From: Arthrobacter sp. GMC3
GTDB taxonomy: Bacteria > Actinomycetota > Actinomycetes > Actinomycetales > Micrococcaceae
Direction of reading: 5' to 3'
DNA: 64,000 nt
NCBI RefSeq assembly: GCF_002929305.1
Contig: NZ_PJIO01000006.1
Location: forward strand, 186,001 to 250,000
Below, piece by piece: positions 1 through 9,268 of the stretch. Position 1 is the stretch's first letter, and every line of letters begins with the position of its first letter. Both the position numbers and the translations under genes were made by a program. Below the pieces are notes generated by a model, which was not told the DNA's origin, searched no databases, and saw only the letters and a list, made by a program, of their open reading frames with translations.

Positions 1-93
1 GGATGAGGACAGATCCGGGGAGCATGCGACCAGAAGCAGGGATGCGATGAGTGTCGAGGCGGCCAACGCTGGCAGCCATTTTTTTGGAATCAT
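1..93 (-). CDS. N-terminus of a secreted lipoprotein (cut by window edge)
   Basis: Only the first 31 codons are inside the window. They read as a classical lipoprotein signal peptide: Lys-Lys near the start, a hydrophobic stretch, then the lipobox LVAC with the lipidated Cys at residue 24, followed by Ser/Asp-rich sequence. A GAGGAG ribosome site sits about 5 bases before the ATG. It lies 62 bp downstream of dppA on the same strand. By analogy with dpp loci, it is probably the solute-binding lipoprotein of a peptide ABC transporter. That role is inferred from context; the visible part only proves a lipoprotein. Confidence 0.75.
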   Translation of the reverse strand, partial: MIPKKWLPALAASTLIASLLLVACSPDLSSS

Positions 94-155
94 TGTTTCT
101 CCTCTATAGGGGACACGAGTGCGATGGTGGAATAGGTCATCAGGTCTGCGGCTGG

Positions 156-1001
156 TCAGGTCCTGTTAACGAGGGAGTAGAGCGTTCTGGCCGCGACACC
201 TGCGAGCTGATAACTGGTCGCGATCATCCCGAGCAGGTCCTCAGCCGAATTCAGCTCCCTCGAAATCGACAGATTGCTGGTGCGAATTACCCCTGGAACT
301 GCTTCTACAAGTTCAGCCGCCAGAGCTGTTTGGAAACCAATCTCGAGATGAAGACCGTCCGGTACCGGTAGAAGACCCAATCCTCCGACCCCACGTACAG
401 CAGCAGCAGAGCTTTCTCGGATCCGCTTTCGAGCCTCGTGTGGAGAAAGAGAGTTGGCAGCCATTACGCCGCGGGCTTCCTTCACCTGTACCGTGCGGAC
501 ACCGGGGAACGTACCTTGAGCAATACGGCAGATCACATCGTCGCCTGTAACTAGCCCAACGGGCACTCCCCTCGTGGCAGCAAACATCGCATTTACCGAT
601 GCCTCGGATGCGACAACTCCGTTCACGTGGAAGCTGGCGAAGTAGCCGGAAAAGGAATGCGCCAAGACGCCTTCGGAGCCGGCGGGCGCGTGATAGCCGA
701 CGAACAGTGCGACATCAAAATCGGGAGTAAGACCCTCGGCCATGCAAAACGCCTTGGGCGAACCAAAAATGACACGCGCACGCGGATCAAGTTGCTCATG
801 GAGGAGGTTGTCCATGGTCCCGTGGCTGTCGTTGACCAGGACCTCTGTGGCACCGCCGTCGAATGCACCTTCAATGGCAGCGTTGGTTTCTGCCGTCATG
901 AGTAGTTGGGCCCGGTAATATCCGCTTCCTCCGCGAATGATCTGGTCGTAGGTCGCAATGCCGGAGATTCCCTCCATGTCGACCGAAATGTAAACCTTCA
1001 A
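156..1001 (-). CDS. dppA: D-aminopeptidase, M55 family (DppA-like)
   Basis: This 281-residue protein has the M55 zinc peptidase signature: an N-terminal DMEG metal-binding motif at about residues 9-12 and NDSHG near residue 57. Length is typical of Bacillus DppA. Family members release N-terminal D-amino acids, especially D-Ala, from short peptides such as cell-wall fragments. There is no signal peptide, so it should act in the cytoplasm on imported peptides. The start is TTG, chosen because an AAGGAG ribosome site lies 7 bases upstream and the family's usual MKVYISVDMEG-type opening follows at once. The next gene on the strand encodes a lipoprotein, consistent with a dpp-type operon. Confidence 0.9.
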   Translation of the reverse strand: MKVYISVDMEGISGIATYDQIIRGGSGYYRAQLLMTAETNAAIEGAFDGGATEVLVNDSHGTMDNLLHEQLDPRARVIFGSPKAFCMAEGLTPDFDVALFVGYHAPAGSEGVLAHSFSGYFASFHVNGVVASEASVNAMFAATRGVPVGLVTGDDVICRIAQGTFPGVRTVQVKEARGVMAANSLSPHEARKRIRESSAAAVRGVGGLGLLPVPDGLHLEIGFQTALAAELVEAVPGVIRTSNLSISRELNSAEDLLGMIATSYQLAGVAARTLYSLVNRT

Positions 1002-1613
1002 AGTGAGTCTCCTTTTTTATTGGCCGCAGCCGCGTTGCTGATGCTCTCAGTCGACCCTTCGACCGGTGCCGCCCCTTGACGAGATGGAGTTGGAGATAGG
1101 TGCTGCAGCGTCCAAACCCTCAAACAGGTCCTTTGCAAGCGGCATAGGCGGCCACCTGTCCAAGGCGGATTAGGGATGGACGCCCCCGAAATCAACGAGG
1201 TCGCGGACAGCTATTTGGTCCTCGTGGGACTACATGGTGAAGCATTACTAGCCATTGAGCGCGGTACCATCCCACGCGTGGAGAAAGGGACTGCATCAAT
1301 TCCGACCAAGTCCTGTATCCGGCTCGCAATTTGTTGTTGCTGTTGACTTTCTACCCTGCCGATGTACGCGGGGTGTCTCTTGCCATAAGTGCGTAACTTC
1401 TTGATGTCTCTATCGAAGATTACGCCGCGTCCAACGCGCCGGCTTAGTGCTGAAGGATGAGGTGTGAGCTATTTCTTCGTCCTATTCGACAAAGGCGTTC
1501 GGATCGCAGGCTGACGCGCGCCGAGACTTTGCCGCAATATTTGACGGCCGTTGTCGAAGGACAGACGGCTTTGCCGTCTTGCTCAACGTGATTCCCCGCG
1601 CACGGTGCAGACT

Positions 1614-1669
1614 GACGATCCCCGGGCCCCTCAGTCTTCACGGACCCCGGCGACGATCCCCGGGCCCCT
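1614..1669. repeat. 18-bp direct repeat, two copies
   Basis: The sequence GACGATCCCCGGGCCCCT occurs at 1614-1631 and again, identically, at 1652-1669, a period of 38 bp. No gene covers it and its role is unknown. Confidence 0.7.
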
Positions 1670-1898
1670 ATCCCCTTCCCGGCAAACCATCCGGGCCTGG
1701 CGCGGAGACTAGTCTGAACACGAAAAAGTACGGTCGCTTAGTATCCACTGAATTCGCCCATACAGCACCCGAAATGCCCCTCATTCGAGGGCTACAAACA
1801 TCGCCGCTCGTCGCGGCGGAAATCAAACGGCCTTGACCTGCCACGACCGTTAACTTCTACGGAATGTTGGGGTCCGAGGTGGGGAACAGAACTTCGGC

Positions 1899-2075
1899 AT
1901 GGCATCTGGGACACTGGTGACCACACGCCAAATGGTGGTCGATGCCGGGGACAGCTCATCACTCTGGGCAGCACGACTTGCCTCTGGGATTCCCGGACTC
2001 CGCGTGACCGACCCTACGGTCAAAGTGATTGCTTCCACGACGTTGAGGTTCGGGACAGAGGGCGCCGGCGTGTAA
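1899..2075 (+). pseudogene. Possible C-terminal protein fragment
   Basis: A 58-codon frame reads like ordinary protein (for example TLVTTRQMVVDAG and ASGIPGLRVTDP) and ends in TAA. The same frame is open for a few codons upstream but has no ribosome site or plausible N-terminus. It is not recognised. It could be the tail of a deleted gene or chance coding. Confidence 0.25.
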
Positions 2076-2263
2076 CGCCGCGGTCTCGACGTTGAAAAAG
2101 CTAAACTGAACAGTTTCCTGGTGGGCTACACGGCAATTTCCGGGAATTTTCCTTGCCGCCGTGGAAAACCCACTTCAACGTTGTCAGGACCTAGGCTTCG
2201 GCCCCATACTTTCCTTCGCTGGCATCTGCCGACAAGTGAAGCGACGGCCAAAAGCCACCGGTG

Positions 2264-3883
2264 TCAGCTAATCAATTCTGTGTTGATCTCCTGCAGCCGC
2301 AATTGCAAAGCCAGTGCCAGGCGAACGTCGGGGTCTTCGATGTCAACGACCTCAGCCAATCGGCGCAATCGGTGCCGCAAGGTGTTGGGGTGCAAAACCA
2401 GCGCCTCTGCCGCGTGGCCGACGTCGTAGTGGGCCGCAATCCAGCTGCTCAACGTGCGGACGTAGTCAGTGCCTTGCCGATCATCGTGGTCCGAAACCAC
2501 GGACAGCGGTTCGGCGTCCAGGGCAGACTCGGATTGAAGTGCGTCGAAAACCTCAAGCAGGAACAATGACGCGCCCAAATCCTGATGCTTGCCGATCGCA
2601 CCGTGACCGAATGGTCCTCGCACCACCCCGAGCGCTTGTTTCGCTTGTGCGAATCCGACAGGCACGTCCGCCACGCTGGCCAATGTCCGGCTGATACCTG
2701 CCCGCCAAGCACCTCCGATACTTTCCTCAGATCTGGCCAAAACCGTGGTGGCGATTGATTGCAATACCGGAGAGTCCGCTGCTGTTCCGATGACAGCTAC
2801 CATCTGCCCCTCGAGGGACCCGACGGCGGCTGGTATCCGATAGGAGGACAGCGCCATCCGCAGCAGAACGCTGGCATGTACAGCGGCAGATGCCGCCGAC
2901 ATCCCCCGCGAATGGGTCGTTGGGTCCGCATCCCTTCCGATGACAACTACGGTCGCAGCGGCATCAAAACGCAGCCCAAACGACTCCGCAATCCGCCTTC
3001 TCGGTCCGGTTCCGCGGAACATCTGCCCCAACCGGTCCGCACGCTGCCGGCGGTCTACGTCTGCGGCAACGTTTAGTTTGGCCAAGTGCGGAGCAGCAAG
3101 GCGAGCGGCTTCTGCCAACACGTCTGGGGCTTGGGCCCCCAGAGGCTTCTCTCCCTCTATTAGCCAGATGCTGCCCAGCGGTTCGCCGCCGTCGCGGACA
3201 GCAATGGCCAGCCTGGGACGGAAATCGGGCTGGTCCCGGATCCAGATCGCTGTTCCAGCGCGCAATACAGCGGAATAGTCCTCTGCATTGGTGGGATGAT
3301 CCGGTACCCGGCGCCCGAGAATACCGTCCCGACGAAGGTCATCTACCTCTTGGCCTGGAATCGTTGAGTAAGCCAGGACCCGCATGGACAGGTCCTCGAT
3401 AGCCACCGCACCGCCTGCCCGTACGGCTATGTCGTTGGCGAGTGAGAAAAGGTCGACTGCCCCATCGACTTCTTCGAGCATGGGACCGGTCACCGCGCGC
3501 AGCGCATCGATCAGCATGTAGAGCTGGCCCCAGGACAGTTCTTCGCTGCACTCCAATAGCGTCACACCGGCGCGATTGGCTGCCGTCGACAATGATTCAG
3601 GATCTACGGAACCGGCACGTATCACGACTGCTGCGACGTGCGCGTTCACAGCCAAATCGAGCAGAGCAATACTCGGGTGGCCAGGAACCAGCAACACAGC
3701 ATCGGTCAAGTCAACGTGAGCCTGGTTTGCATCATGGATCAGCGGCGAACCGATGGCTACCGAAGGCCCGTTTGGCAACGCCAACGGGCGCACGATGTCG
3801 GGACCCAGGCTATCGAGCAATATTCCGACGGTAATGCCATCCCATGGCATCGACACATCGTTGACTTGGTCAGCTGAGTTCAT
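2264..3883 (-). CDS. PucR-family transcriptional regulator
   Basis: This is a 539-residue regulator with the usual PucR layout. An N-terminal PucR-type sensing domain covers about residues 10-125, a central GGDEF-like/CdaR-type region follows, and a C-terminal helix-turn-helix near the end carries the hallmark LHPNTLRHRLRR. PucR proteins activate purine or amino-acid catabolic genes. The longest open frame starts 31 codons earlier, but ATG at 3883 is preferred because the domain begins soon after it and a GAGAGG element precedes it. It points towards dppA, 1.2 kb downstream, and may regulate peptide use. That target is inferred only from position. Confidence 0.85.
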   Translation of the reverse strand: MNSADQVNDVSMPWDGITVGILLDSLGPDIVRPLALPNGPSVAIGSPLIHDANQAHVDLTDAVLLVPGHPSIALLDLAVNAHVAAVVIRAGSVDPESLSTAANRAGVTLLECSEELSWGQLYMLIDALRAVTGPMLEEVDGAVDLFSLANDIAVRAGGAVAIEDLSMRVLAYSTIPGQEVDDLRRDGILGRRVPDHPTNAEDYSAVLRAGTAIWIRDQPDFRPRLAIAVRDGGEPLGSIWLIEGEKPLGAQAPDVLAEAARLAAPHLAKLNVAADVDRRQRADRLGQMFRGTGPRRRIAESFGLRFDAAATVVVIGRDADPTTHSRGMSAASAAVHASVLLRMALSSYRIPAAVGSLEGQMVAVIGTAADSPVLQSIATTVLARSEESIGGAWRAGISRTLASVADVPVGFAQAKQALGVVRGPFGHGAIGKHQDLGASLFLLEVFDALQSESALDAEPLSVVSDHDDRQGTDYVRTLSSWIAAHYDVGHAAEALVLHPNTLRHRLRRLAEVVDIEDPDVRLALALQLRLQEINTELIS

Positions 3884-4389
3884 CGACGGCAGTTTCCTCT
3901 CCCCGATGGATAGAATGGTGTGCCGCGGACGCGGGTGTACTGAGGTTACCAGAGGGCACCGCAGCGCCGAGGTCATCGGGCGGCTACCGTGTCGGCTGTT
4001 TCCGCAACACTCCCCCGACTACCGGACACTGTCACGGGGCGGAGAGCCCAAACCCAGTGCGGAGGGAACGCCTTCCATCATGCCGATCCAGGTAATGCGA
4101 CCGCACATTCACGGTCCGATCGCCTCGATGTCCGGATCGACGTTTTGGAGCTAGTGGGATTGACGTTTTGGTCACGGCGTGTGCCGCCCCATGCGCCATG
4201 AACTGTCTGAAGGGGAAAGTATCCCTAGCCCGGTCTGTAGGGAGCCGCCACGAATTCACTGCTAAATCAGTGGCGGAGACCACGGACGCAGCACATCACG
4301 ACTTCCTTGAATAAACCACCTGGGAACACGACGAGAACACGGCAACCACCTGCCCAAACTGGCTCCGTACGTTGCAGTCCGGAAAGAAA
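3884..4389. other. Intergenic interval with an imperfect direct repeat
   Basis: No gene is supported. It contains the upstream region of the PucR gene and a 14-bp direct repeat with one mismatch, GATCGACGTTTTGG at 4135-4148 and GATTGACGTTTTGG at 4158-4171. It also has a GC-rich inverted repeat around 4245-4275 (CCGCCAC with GTGGCGG). It precedes a decayed toxin-antitoxin and IS region and is probably recombination debris. Confidence 0.4.
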
Positions 4390-4410
4390 AGTGTCGACAC
4401 TGTCAACACT
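4390..4410 (-). terminator. Terminator of decayed TA copy A
   Basis: On the minus strand AGTGTTGA and TCGACACT form an 8-bp stem (one G-T pair) around a CAGTG loop, followed by TTTTCTTT. It lies just past the toxin remnant and a related sequence sits in the equivalent place in copy B (about 50103-50120), so it probably belonged to the original module. Confidence 0.6.
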
Positions 4411-4503
4411 CTCTTTTTCAAGTGTGCGCCAGCGGTAAATCCCGCCGGAACTCGACATACCGTTCTCCGCGCCGCAAACACGGAAGTCACTTTGCCGCCG
4501 CCG

Positions 4504-4846
4504 CTATTTGGTCTCATTGGGGGTGTCTCGTAGGCACCTTCTGAAGATGAACCACTTGATCCACAACGTAAAACCAGATCCGCAGGTCACCTTTGCGTGT
4601 TGGTTTCTGCTGTCATCGCTCATGGGCAGAACCGTCTCAGGTCACAACATCCAGTTCGCCTCAAGGCGGTAGTTGGTGGTTGTTGAGGACTGTGGCTTTC
4701 TGGTCAGAAAGTCTCACGCATCAGTCAAAGAATCCCTGGTGGTACCTTTCATGTCAGTCCAGCGTCGTTTCGCCTGCATCGATGCGAATCGAAGTTCATG
4801 TTTGCTTATCTTCGTTGGCCGTTCAACCTTTTCAATTCTTTCGATA
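4504..4846 (-). pseudogene. Degraded RelE/Txe-like toxin (copy A)
   Basis: Translating the minus strand across frames gives scattered matches to the toxin remnant of copy B at 50217-50560. These include a KVERP start region, HELRFASMQAKRRW, a DFLTR segment, a KVTCGSG-like stretch and a terminal NETK followed by TAG. Stops and frame changes interrupt it, and the start codon is lost. The protein would have been an mRNA-interferase-type toxin partnered with the antitoxin remnant just upstream. Clearly non-functional. Confidence 0.65.
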
Positions 4847-4848
4847 CT

Positions 4849-5100
4849 TTAGGGACGCTCGACAGCTTCAGAGCCGTCAAGCCCTTCCACGGCCTCCTGG
4901 CCAAGACCTGCTGCGATGGCGGTCGCAGTTTCACGCCACGACGTGAGTTCCGCAATGAACAAGTGGGGCTGGTTCGTTGCGAAAGAGGTGCGAGCCGCTG
5001 TCAATATATCGTTCGCACATAGTTCCCGGTCATTTGAGCTTAGGGCTAGCATCCATGGGAAGCGGTCACTCATGCTAGATGCAAGACTTCCCTCCGAGCA
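4849..5100 (-). pseudogene. Truncated Phd/YefM-like antitoxin (copy A)
   Basis: The frame matches the C-terminal two thirds of the intact antitoxin at 50538-50984, sharing SDRFPWMLALS, CANDILTAA, TNQPHL and SWRETATAIAAGL. The DNA-binding N-terminus is missing, and the sequence joins directly to the end of an IS3-like element at about 5100. The IS insertion or a later deletion appears to have removed it. No function is expected. Confidence 0.75.
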
Positions 5101-5110
5101 CTGAGGTGTG

Positions 5111-5557
5111 TCAAGAATCTGGGACAGCTCGTTTCGTTTTGATGGTCGAAAAATCGGACTCGGGCGCGGCGTTGGCCTTGCCAACACCAGCTAATCTCAT
5201 GGATTGGTGGAAGTTATTTCCGGTGCACCAAGTACCCAATTCATGGGACGTATATCGAGCTCCATGGTCCGAATGGAACATTGCGTTGACACCCGGATGC
5301 CCCTTGTCCTTGGCCCTTTCCAAGGAACTGGTTCGCAACGACGCGAGCATATGATCCGCCGTCGCCCAACCAACAATCGTGCGGGTGCACAGGCCAATGA
5401 CGGTGGCTAAGTACAGCCATCCTTCACAGGAGCGCAGGTACGCAATGTCCCGAATGAGCAGGGTGCCAGGCGTTTCGGCAGTGAAGTCCCGACCTGTCCG
5501 ATCTTTGAAGACCTTGTCCGGATTACAGGGGATTGTGGGGCATTTGATAGCCTGCAT
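5111..5557 (-). pseudogene. IS3-type OrfB transposase, truncated
   Basis: The frame carries most of the retroviral-integrase (rve) core: a first Asp in the RDIAYLR segment, EGWLYLATVIGL, TIVGWA, a second Asp in FHSDHGARYTS, and a Glu in the PESDFSTIKTK region. The N-terminal third lies in another frame and the C-terminus is cut at the element's end. Active OrfB would catalyse DNA strand transfer, but this copy is broken. Confidence 0.75.
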
Positions 5558-5950
5558 TCACCGGTCTTTCCAACGGCAATACGAGGATCTTGGCGCACCT
5601 AGCTGGCGGCACATCCAGGCCACTTGTCCTGCGGCGCACTCCTCCTGTTGGACACGACCGGAGCTGGTATCTACCGTTGTTCTTTGGCGAAAAACGCCGA
5701 CACTCATTTTCAGGAATTCGTTCCCCCTTTCGATCTCTCGCCGCCGGACTTCCATAGCCTTGTTCTTCGCGGCATTCACCGGCCGGTCAGACGTTCCAGC
5801 TACTCTCCCTGAAACGTCATGGTCGAGCGTCACCCAGCGTTTGAGGGCGGTCAGGGAGAGGCCGAGTTCGGCAGCCACGAGAGCTACTGGGCGGCCGAAG
5901 GAATCAATTAGTGCGACAGCATCGGCTTTGAACCCCGCCCGCTGGCCACC
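5558..5950 (-). pseudogene. IS3-type OrfA plus start of OrfB, degraded
   Basis: The frame reads through a transposase helix-turn-helix (LVAAELGLSLTALKRWV) and the typical OrfA coiled-coil ending (RRREIERGNEFLKMSVGVF). It then continues into what looks like the OrfB start (CRQLGAPRSSYCRWKDR). The natural start is not clear, and the frame extends upstream without a good ribosome site. It belongs to the same dead element as 5111-5557. Confidence 0.65.
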
Positions 5951-6272
5951 TGAATCTCCCTGCCGTCGCCTTAGCCCGTATCCCCGACAAGTTCCACGAC
6001 CCTCACACTAAGCCCCATGACTAGAAGACACCGGAACGCACCGAAAGCGCCGGGCCTGCAAGCCGACCGCCACTAAAAATTCGCGCCAACGACTTGCCAG
6101 CTCCACGTCCGCCCCATCGGCAATCAAACGACACGTCTGCAACAACCGTCAGGCCAACTACTTTTCGAACTTTTAATAAATTCTGCACGAACACTATGCA
6201 CAGCATGACATGTATCACTAGGATGTTGATGAGCAGTCAGGCCGATAGGCCACGTGTCCAAAGGAGGACCTC

Positions 6273-7859
6273 TTGAAGCATATGACCCTTACAGCCGCCG
6301 TGTCGGTGGCACTTCTTCTCCTTACCGGGTGTTCCCCGGCAAGCAACGACACCAAGGTCACCGATGGCATTGTTTTCGCAACGTGGGAGCCGGACCATCT
6401 AACTCCAGGCCGTCAGACACTTGCCTACGACCAGGCCATGAGCATCTTCGCCCCGCTCGTTTCCATCAAGAACGACGGCGAGCTTGAATATGTCCAGGCC
6501 GAGTCAGTCACCTCAGAAGACGCAACAACATGGACCATTCATTTGAGAGCTGGCTGGACGTTCCATAACGGCGAACCGGTCACGGCTAAGAGTTACGCGG
6601 ATGCTTGGAACTACACGGCCTACGGACCCCACGCCTGGGAAAACTCTGGCGAGCTTGCATCGATCGTTGGGTACTCGGATCTAAATCCGAAGCAAGGCAA
6701 ACCTGAGGCGACGACGATGAGCGGACTCACCGTCGTCGACAATCTCACCTTGAGAGTCGAGCTCGTGGCGCCGGACCGACAATTTCCGCTCCAATTGAGC
6801 AATGCCCAAACGGCGTTCTACCCCATGCCCGAGGCTGCCTACAAAGATCTCGACGCTTACGATCGAATGCCCATCGGTAACGGTCCCTTCAAAATGGACG
6901 AGGCGTGGAAGGACAACACCGAATTCAGTGTCAGCGCGAACAAAGACTACGCCGGTACAGCACCCAGTCTTGACCGCGTGACCTTCCGTTCGTATAAAGA
7001 CATGGACACCGCCTACACGGACGCTCTTGCAGGAAACGTGGACCTTCTGGCCGTCCCGGACAACAAGCTCACCAGCACCCAGGACGACTTCGGCGACCGC
7101 GTTCACGCACTCGAAGCCCCTGCCGTTGACTGGCTCGGGTTCCCAGTAGGTGACCCTCGGTTCGCCGACATCCGCGTCCGCCAGGCAATCTCCATGTCAA
7201 TTGACCGCGACGCGGTGAATAAGGCCATCTTCGGCGGCCTGTACAAGCCGGCAACCGCCCTCACAGCGCCAAGTATGCCCGGTACGCCCGCCGATGCCTG
7301 TGGGAAGTATTGCAAGTTCGATCCTGAGGCCGCCCGCAAACTCCTGGCAGAGGCCGGCGGTTTCCAAGGAACAATGAAACTCGTTTTCCCGGGAGGCAAC
7401 GGATACGATTCACTATTCGAGGCCTACGCGAACCAAATCCGCCAGAATCTCGGCATCAAGGAAGTTGTCGCCGCACCCACCACAGACTGGGCCGAGTTCT
7501 TCGACGCTCTGGACAAGCACACCGTCGCTGGCCCGTTCAGGGGTCACTGGGGTGCACTGTATCCAAGCCAGCAGAACACCTTGAGGAACCTCTTCACGAA
7601 AGGTGGAAAGGGCGCCCGCGCGACTGGTTTCTACACCAACCCGAAGGTAGACGCCCTGCTCGCCGAGGGTGACGCCGCGACATCCTTCGAACAGGCAAAC
7701 GAACGCTACGCAGCCGCGCAGGAAGTCATCCTTAACGACTTCCCCACAGTGCCCACGTTCTCCAGCCCCTTCGTTTACGCAACGTCCAAGAAGATCACCA
7801 GCCTTCCCTCGGTGTCGGGCAACGTGCTGCTTTCAAAGGTCGGAGTGGCAAAGAAATGA
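6273..7859 (+). CDS. Oligopeptide-binding lipoprotein (SBP family 5)
   Basis: This 528-residue periplasmic-type binding protein has a lipoprotein signal with lipobox LLTGC (Cys at about residue 20). Family 5 features follow: a DGIVFATWEP opening, WTIHLRAGWTFHNGEPV, and IRVRQAISMSIDRDAV in the middle. It would be anchored outside the membrane and deliver peptides to the permeases encoded downstream. The TTG start is supported by AAGGAGG 5 bases before it; an in-frame ATG three codons later is the alternative. It is the first gene of a six-gene operon and its stop overlaps the next start (ATGA). Confidence 0.9.
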   Translation: MKHMTLTAAVSVALLLLTGCSPASNDTKVTDGIVFATWEPDHLTPGRQTLAYDQAMSIFAPLVSIKNDGELEYVQAESVTSEDATTWTIHLRAGWTFHNGEPVTAKSYADAWNYTAYGPHAWENSGELASIVGYSDLNPKQGKPEATTMSGLTVVDNLTLRVELVAPDRQFPLQLSNAQTAFYPMPEAAYKDLDAYDRMPIGNGPFKMDEAWKDNTEFSVSANKDYAGTAPSLDRVTFRSYKDMDTAYTDALAGNVDLLAVPDNKLTSTQDDFGDRVHALEAPAVDWLGFPVGDPRFADIRVRQAISMSIDRDAVNKAIFGGLYKPATALTAPSMPGTPADACGKYCKFDPEAARKLLAEAGGFQGTMKLVFPGGNGYDSLFEAYANQIRQNLGIKEVVAAPTTDWAEFFDALDKHTVAGPFRGHWGALYPSQQNTLRNLFTKGGKGARATGFYTNPKVDALLAEGDAATSFEQANERYAAAQEVILNDFPTVPTFSSPFVYATSKKITSLPSVSGNVLLSKVGVAKK

Positions 7860-9268
7860 ACCACGCACAGCAAGAACTTCCGGGATCAACGGCCAAAAGC
7901 CCCCCGTGGCTGGAAGTGGTGCTTGAAAAGGGCGCATCGTTACCTGCGACGGATATTTTCCCAGGCGTCGATGAACTGATCGAGCGATTCGAATCGTTCG
8001 CAGCACGCCGGCCAGATTTGGTCCACCGCAGCCGCATCGGAACCAGCCGACTCGGTGAGTCGATCCCCATGTACTCCTTCGGCACCGGAACCATGAACCA
8101 CCTGATCGTCGCCGGAGTGCACCCTAACGAACCAATTGGTGCCATCACGGCCCTGCACCTCGCCCAGTCCTTGATCGAAGACGATCCCTTCCTCGCTGTC
8201 TTGGACGCACAATGGCACATCGTCCCCTGCATCGACCCGGACGGGGCTCGGCTGAATGAACATTGGTTCGGACGTCCCGATGATCGTTGCTTCTACAGCC
8301 GGCATTTCTATCGTCCCGCACGGGATGAACAAGTTGAATGGTCCTTTCCAACCGACTACAAACAGGCCTATTTCGACAATGTAATCCCTGAAAGCCAGGC
8401 ATTGATGCGGGCAATCGACCAGGTGAAACCGGACCTCTATGTGGCACTTCATAATGGAGAAATGGGCGGGGTTTACTACTACCTCTCCCGTCCCGTTGAA
8501 GAACTGCATGGGGCCCTGCACGCCATCCCGGCACATCTCGGCCTGCCTCTGGACACCGGCGAACCTGAGTCCCCACACCTCGAAGAATATGCACCAGCTA
8601 TCTTTGGGATGGGCACGGTCGCAGAAGCGTACGACTTCTACGAAGCCCTAGGAGTGGATCCACTATCGGCAGTTTCCGGATCAAGTTCCAGCGAATACGC
8701 CAGCCGCCATGGGACGCTTTCCCTTGTCGCGGAGCTACCGTATTGGATCCACCCGGACTCCGACGACCAGACTCCGACCGACGAGACCTACCGGGCCCTC
8801 CTCCTCCGTACGGCTAAGGAATCGAAGGTTCTGCACCGAATCCTCCAGGATCTGCTGCAGAGCGCCGAGCCGTTCCTGACGCTGAAGACCCCGTTCCTGA
8901 CCGCTCTCCAAGACTTCCTGCCCAGATTCGAAGCCAGCATCGAAGCAGACCTGAGGAGGGCCGAACTGCAGGCAGCGGTCCGCCCGGCAACTGTGGCCGA
9001 ACGCTTTGGCCGGGAGGACGTGGTTCATTGCTTCCGGCTCCGGTACGGCGGCATGCTAATGCGCGCACTGAAGGCCGAGACCGAGGCGGGACTGGCCCAC
9101 CCCAAGGTACACAAGTTGCTCGCCCTGGCACTCAGCACTTACGTCACATGGGAGACCATGGCCACTCGGGCGGACAACGCGCAGGCTGTAGCCATTCAGA
9201 CCCTGGCCGGGGCCCAGTATGCTGCAACCCTCGCAGGGGCCCTCGTCCTTCAGGAGCGTGAACAATGA
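7856..9268 (+). CDS. M14-family zinc carboxypeptidase, cytoplasmic
   Basis: The 470-residue protein has the M14 zinc ligands HPNE at about residues 84-87, a third His in the ALHNGEMGG segment, and a probable catalytic Glu in VAELPYW. Such enzymes cleave C-terminal residues from peptides. There is no signal peptide, so it probably trims peptides after import. The C-terminal 140 residues are helical and not recognised as a known domain. It overlaps both neighbours (ATGA at each side), so it is translationally coupled between the binding protein and the permeases, a strong hint that its substrate is what this transporter carries. Confidence 0.8.
   Translation: MNHAQQELPGSTAKSPPWLEVVLEKGASLPATDIFPGVDELIERFESFAARRPDLVHRSRIGTSRLGESIPMYSFGTGTMNHLIVAGVHPNEPIGAITALHLAQSLIEDDPFLAVLDAQWHIVPCIDPDGARLNEHWFGRPDDRCFYSRHFYRPARDEQVEWSFPTDYKQAYFDNVIPESQALMRAIDQVKPDLYVALHNGEMGGVYYYLSRPVEELHGALHAIPAHLGLPLDTGEPESPHLEEYAPAIFGMGTVAEAYDFYEALGVDPLSAVSGSSSSEYASRHGTLSLVAELPYWIHPDSDDQTPTDETYRALLLRTAKESKVLHRILQDLLQSAEPFLTLKTPFLTALQDFLPRFEASIEADLRRAELQAAVRPATVAERFGREDVVHCFRLRYGGMLMRALKAETEAGLAHPKVHKLLALALSTYVTWETMATRADNAQAVAIQTLAGAQYAATLAGALVLQEREQ

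Larger units (their letters stand above)
1002..2263. other. Gene-poor interval with short repeats
   Basis: No convincing full gene was found in these 1.26 kb. The interval holds the dppA promoter region, a 7-bp perfect hairpin at 1563-1579 without a T-run, an 18-bp direct repeat and a short protein-like reading frame (both listed separately). The open frames here are short and unrecognised. It may be the remains of a deleted gene. Confidence 0.5.
5106..6010 (-). mobile_element. Decayed IS3-family element
   Basis: Two adjacent minus-strand frames correspond to OrfA and OrfB of an IS3-type transposase, interrupted by frameshifts. The inner end near 5106-5126 (TGTGTCAAGAATCTGGGACA) resembles an IS3 terminus and abuts the truncated antitoxin. 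A matching outer inverted repeat was not recognised, so the far boundary is approximate. Confidence 0.65.
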
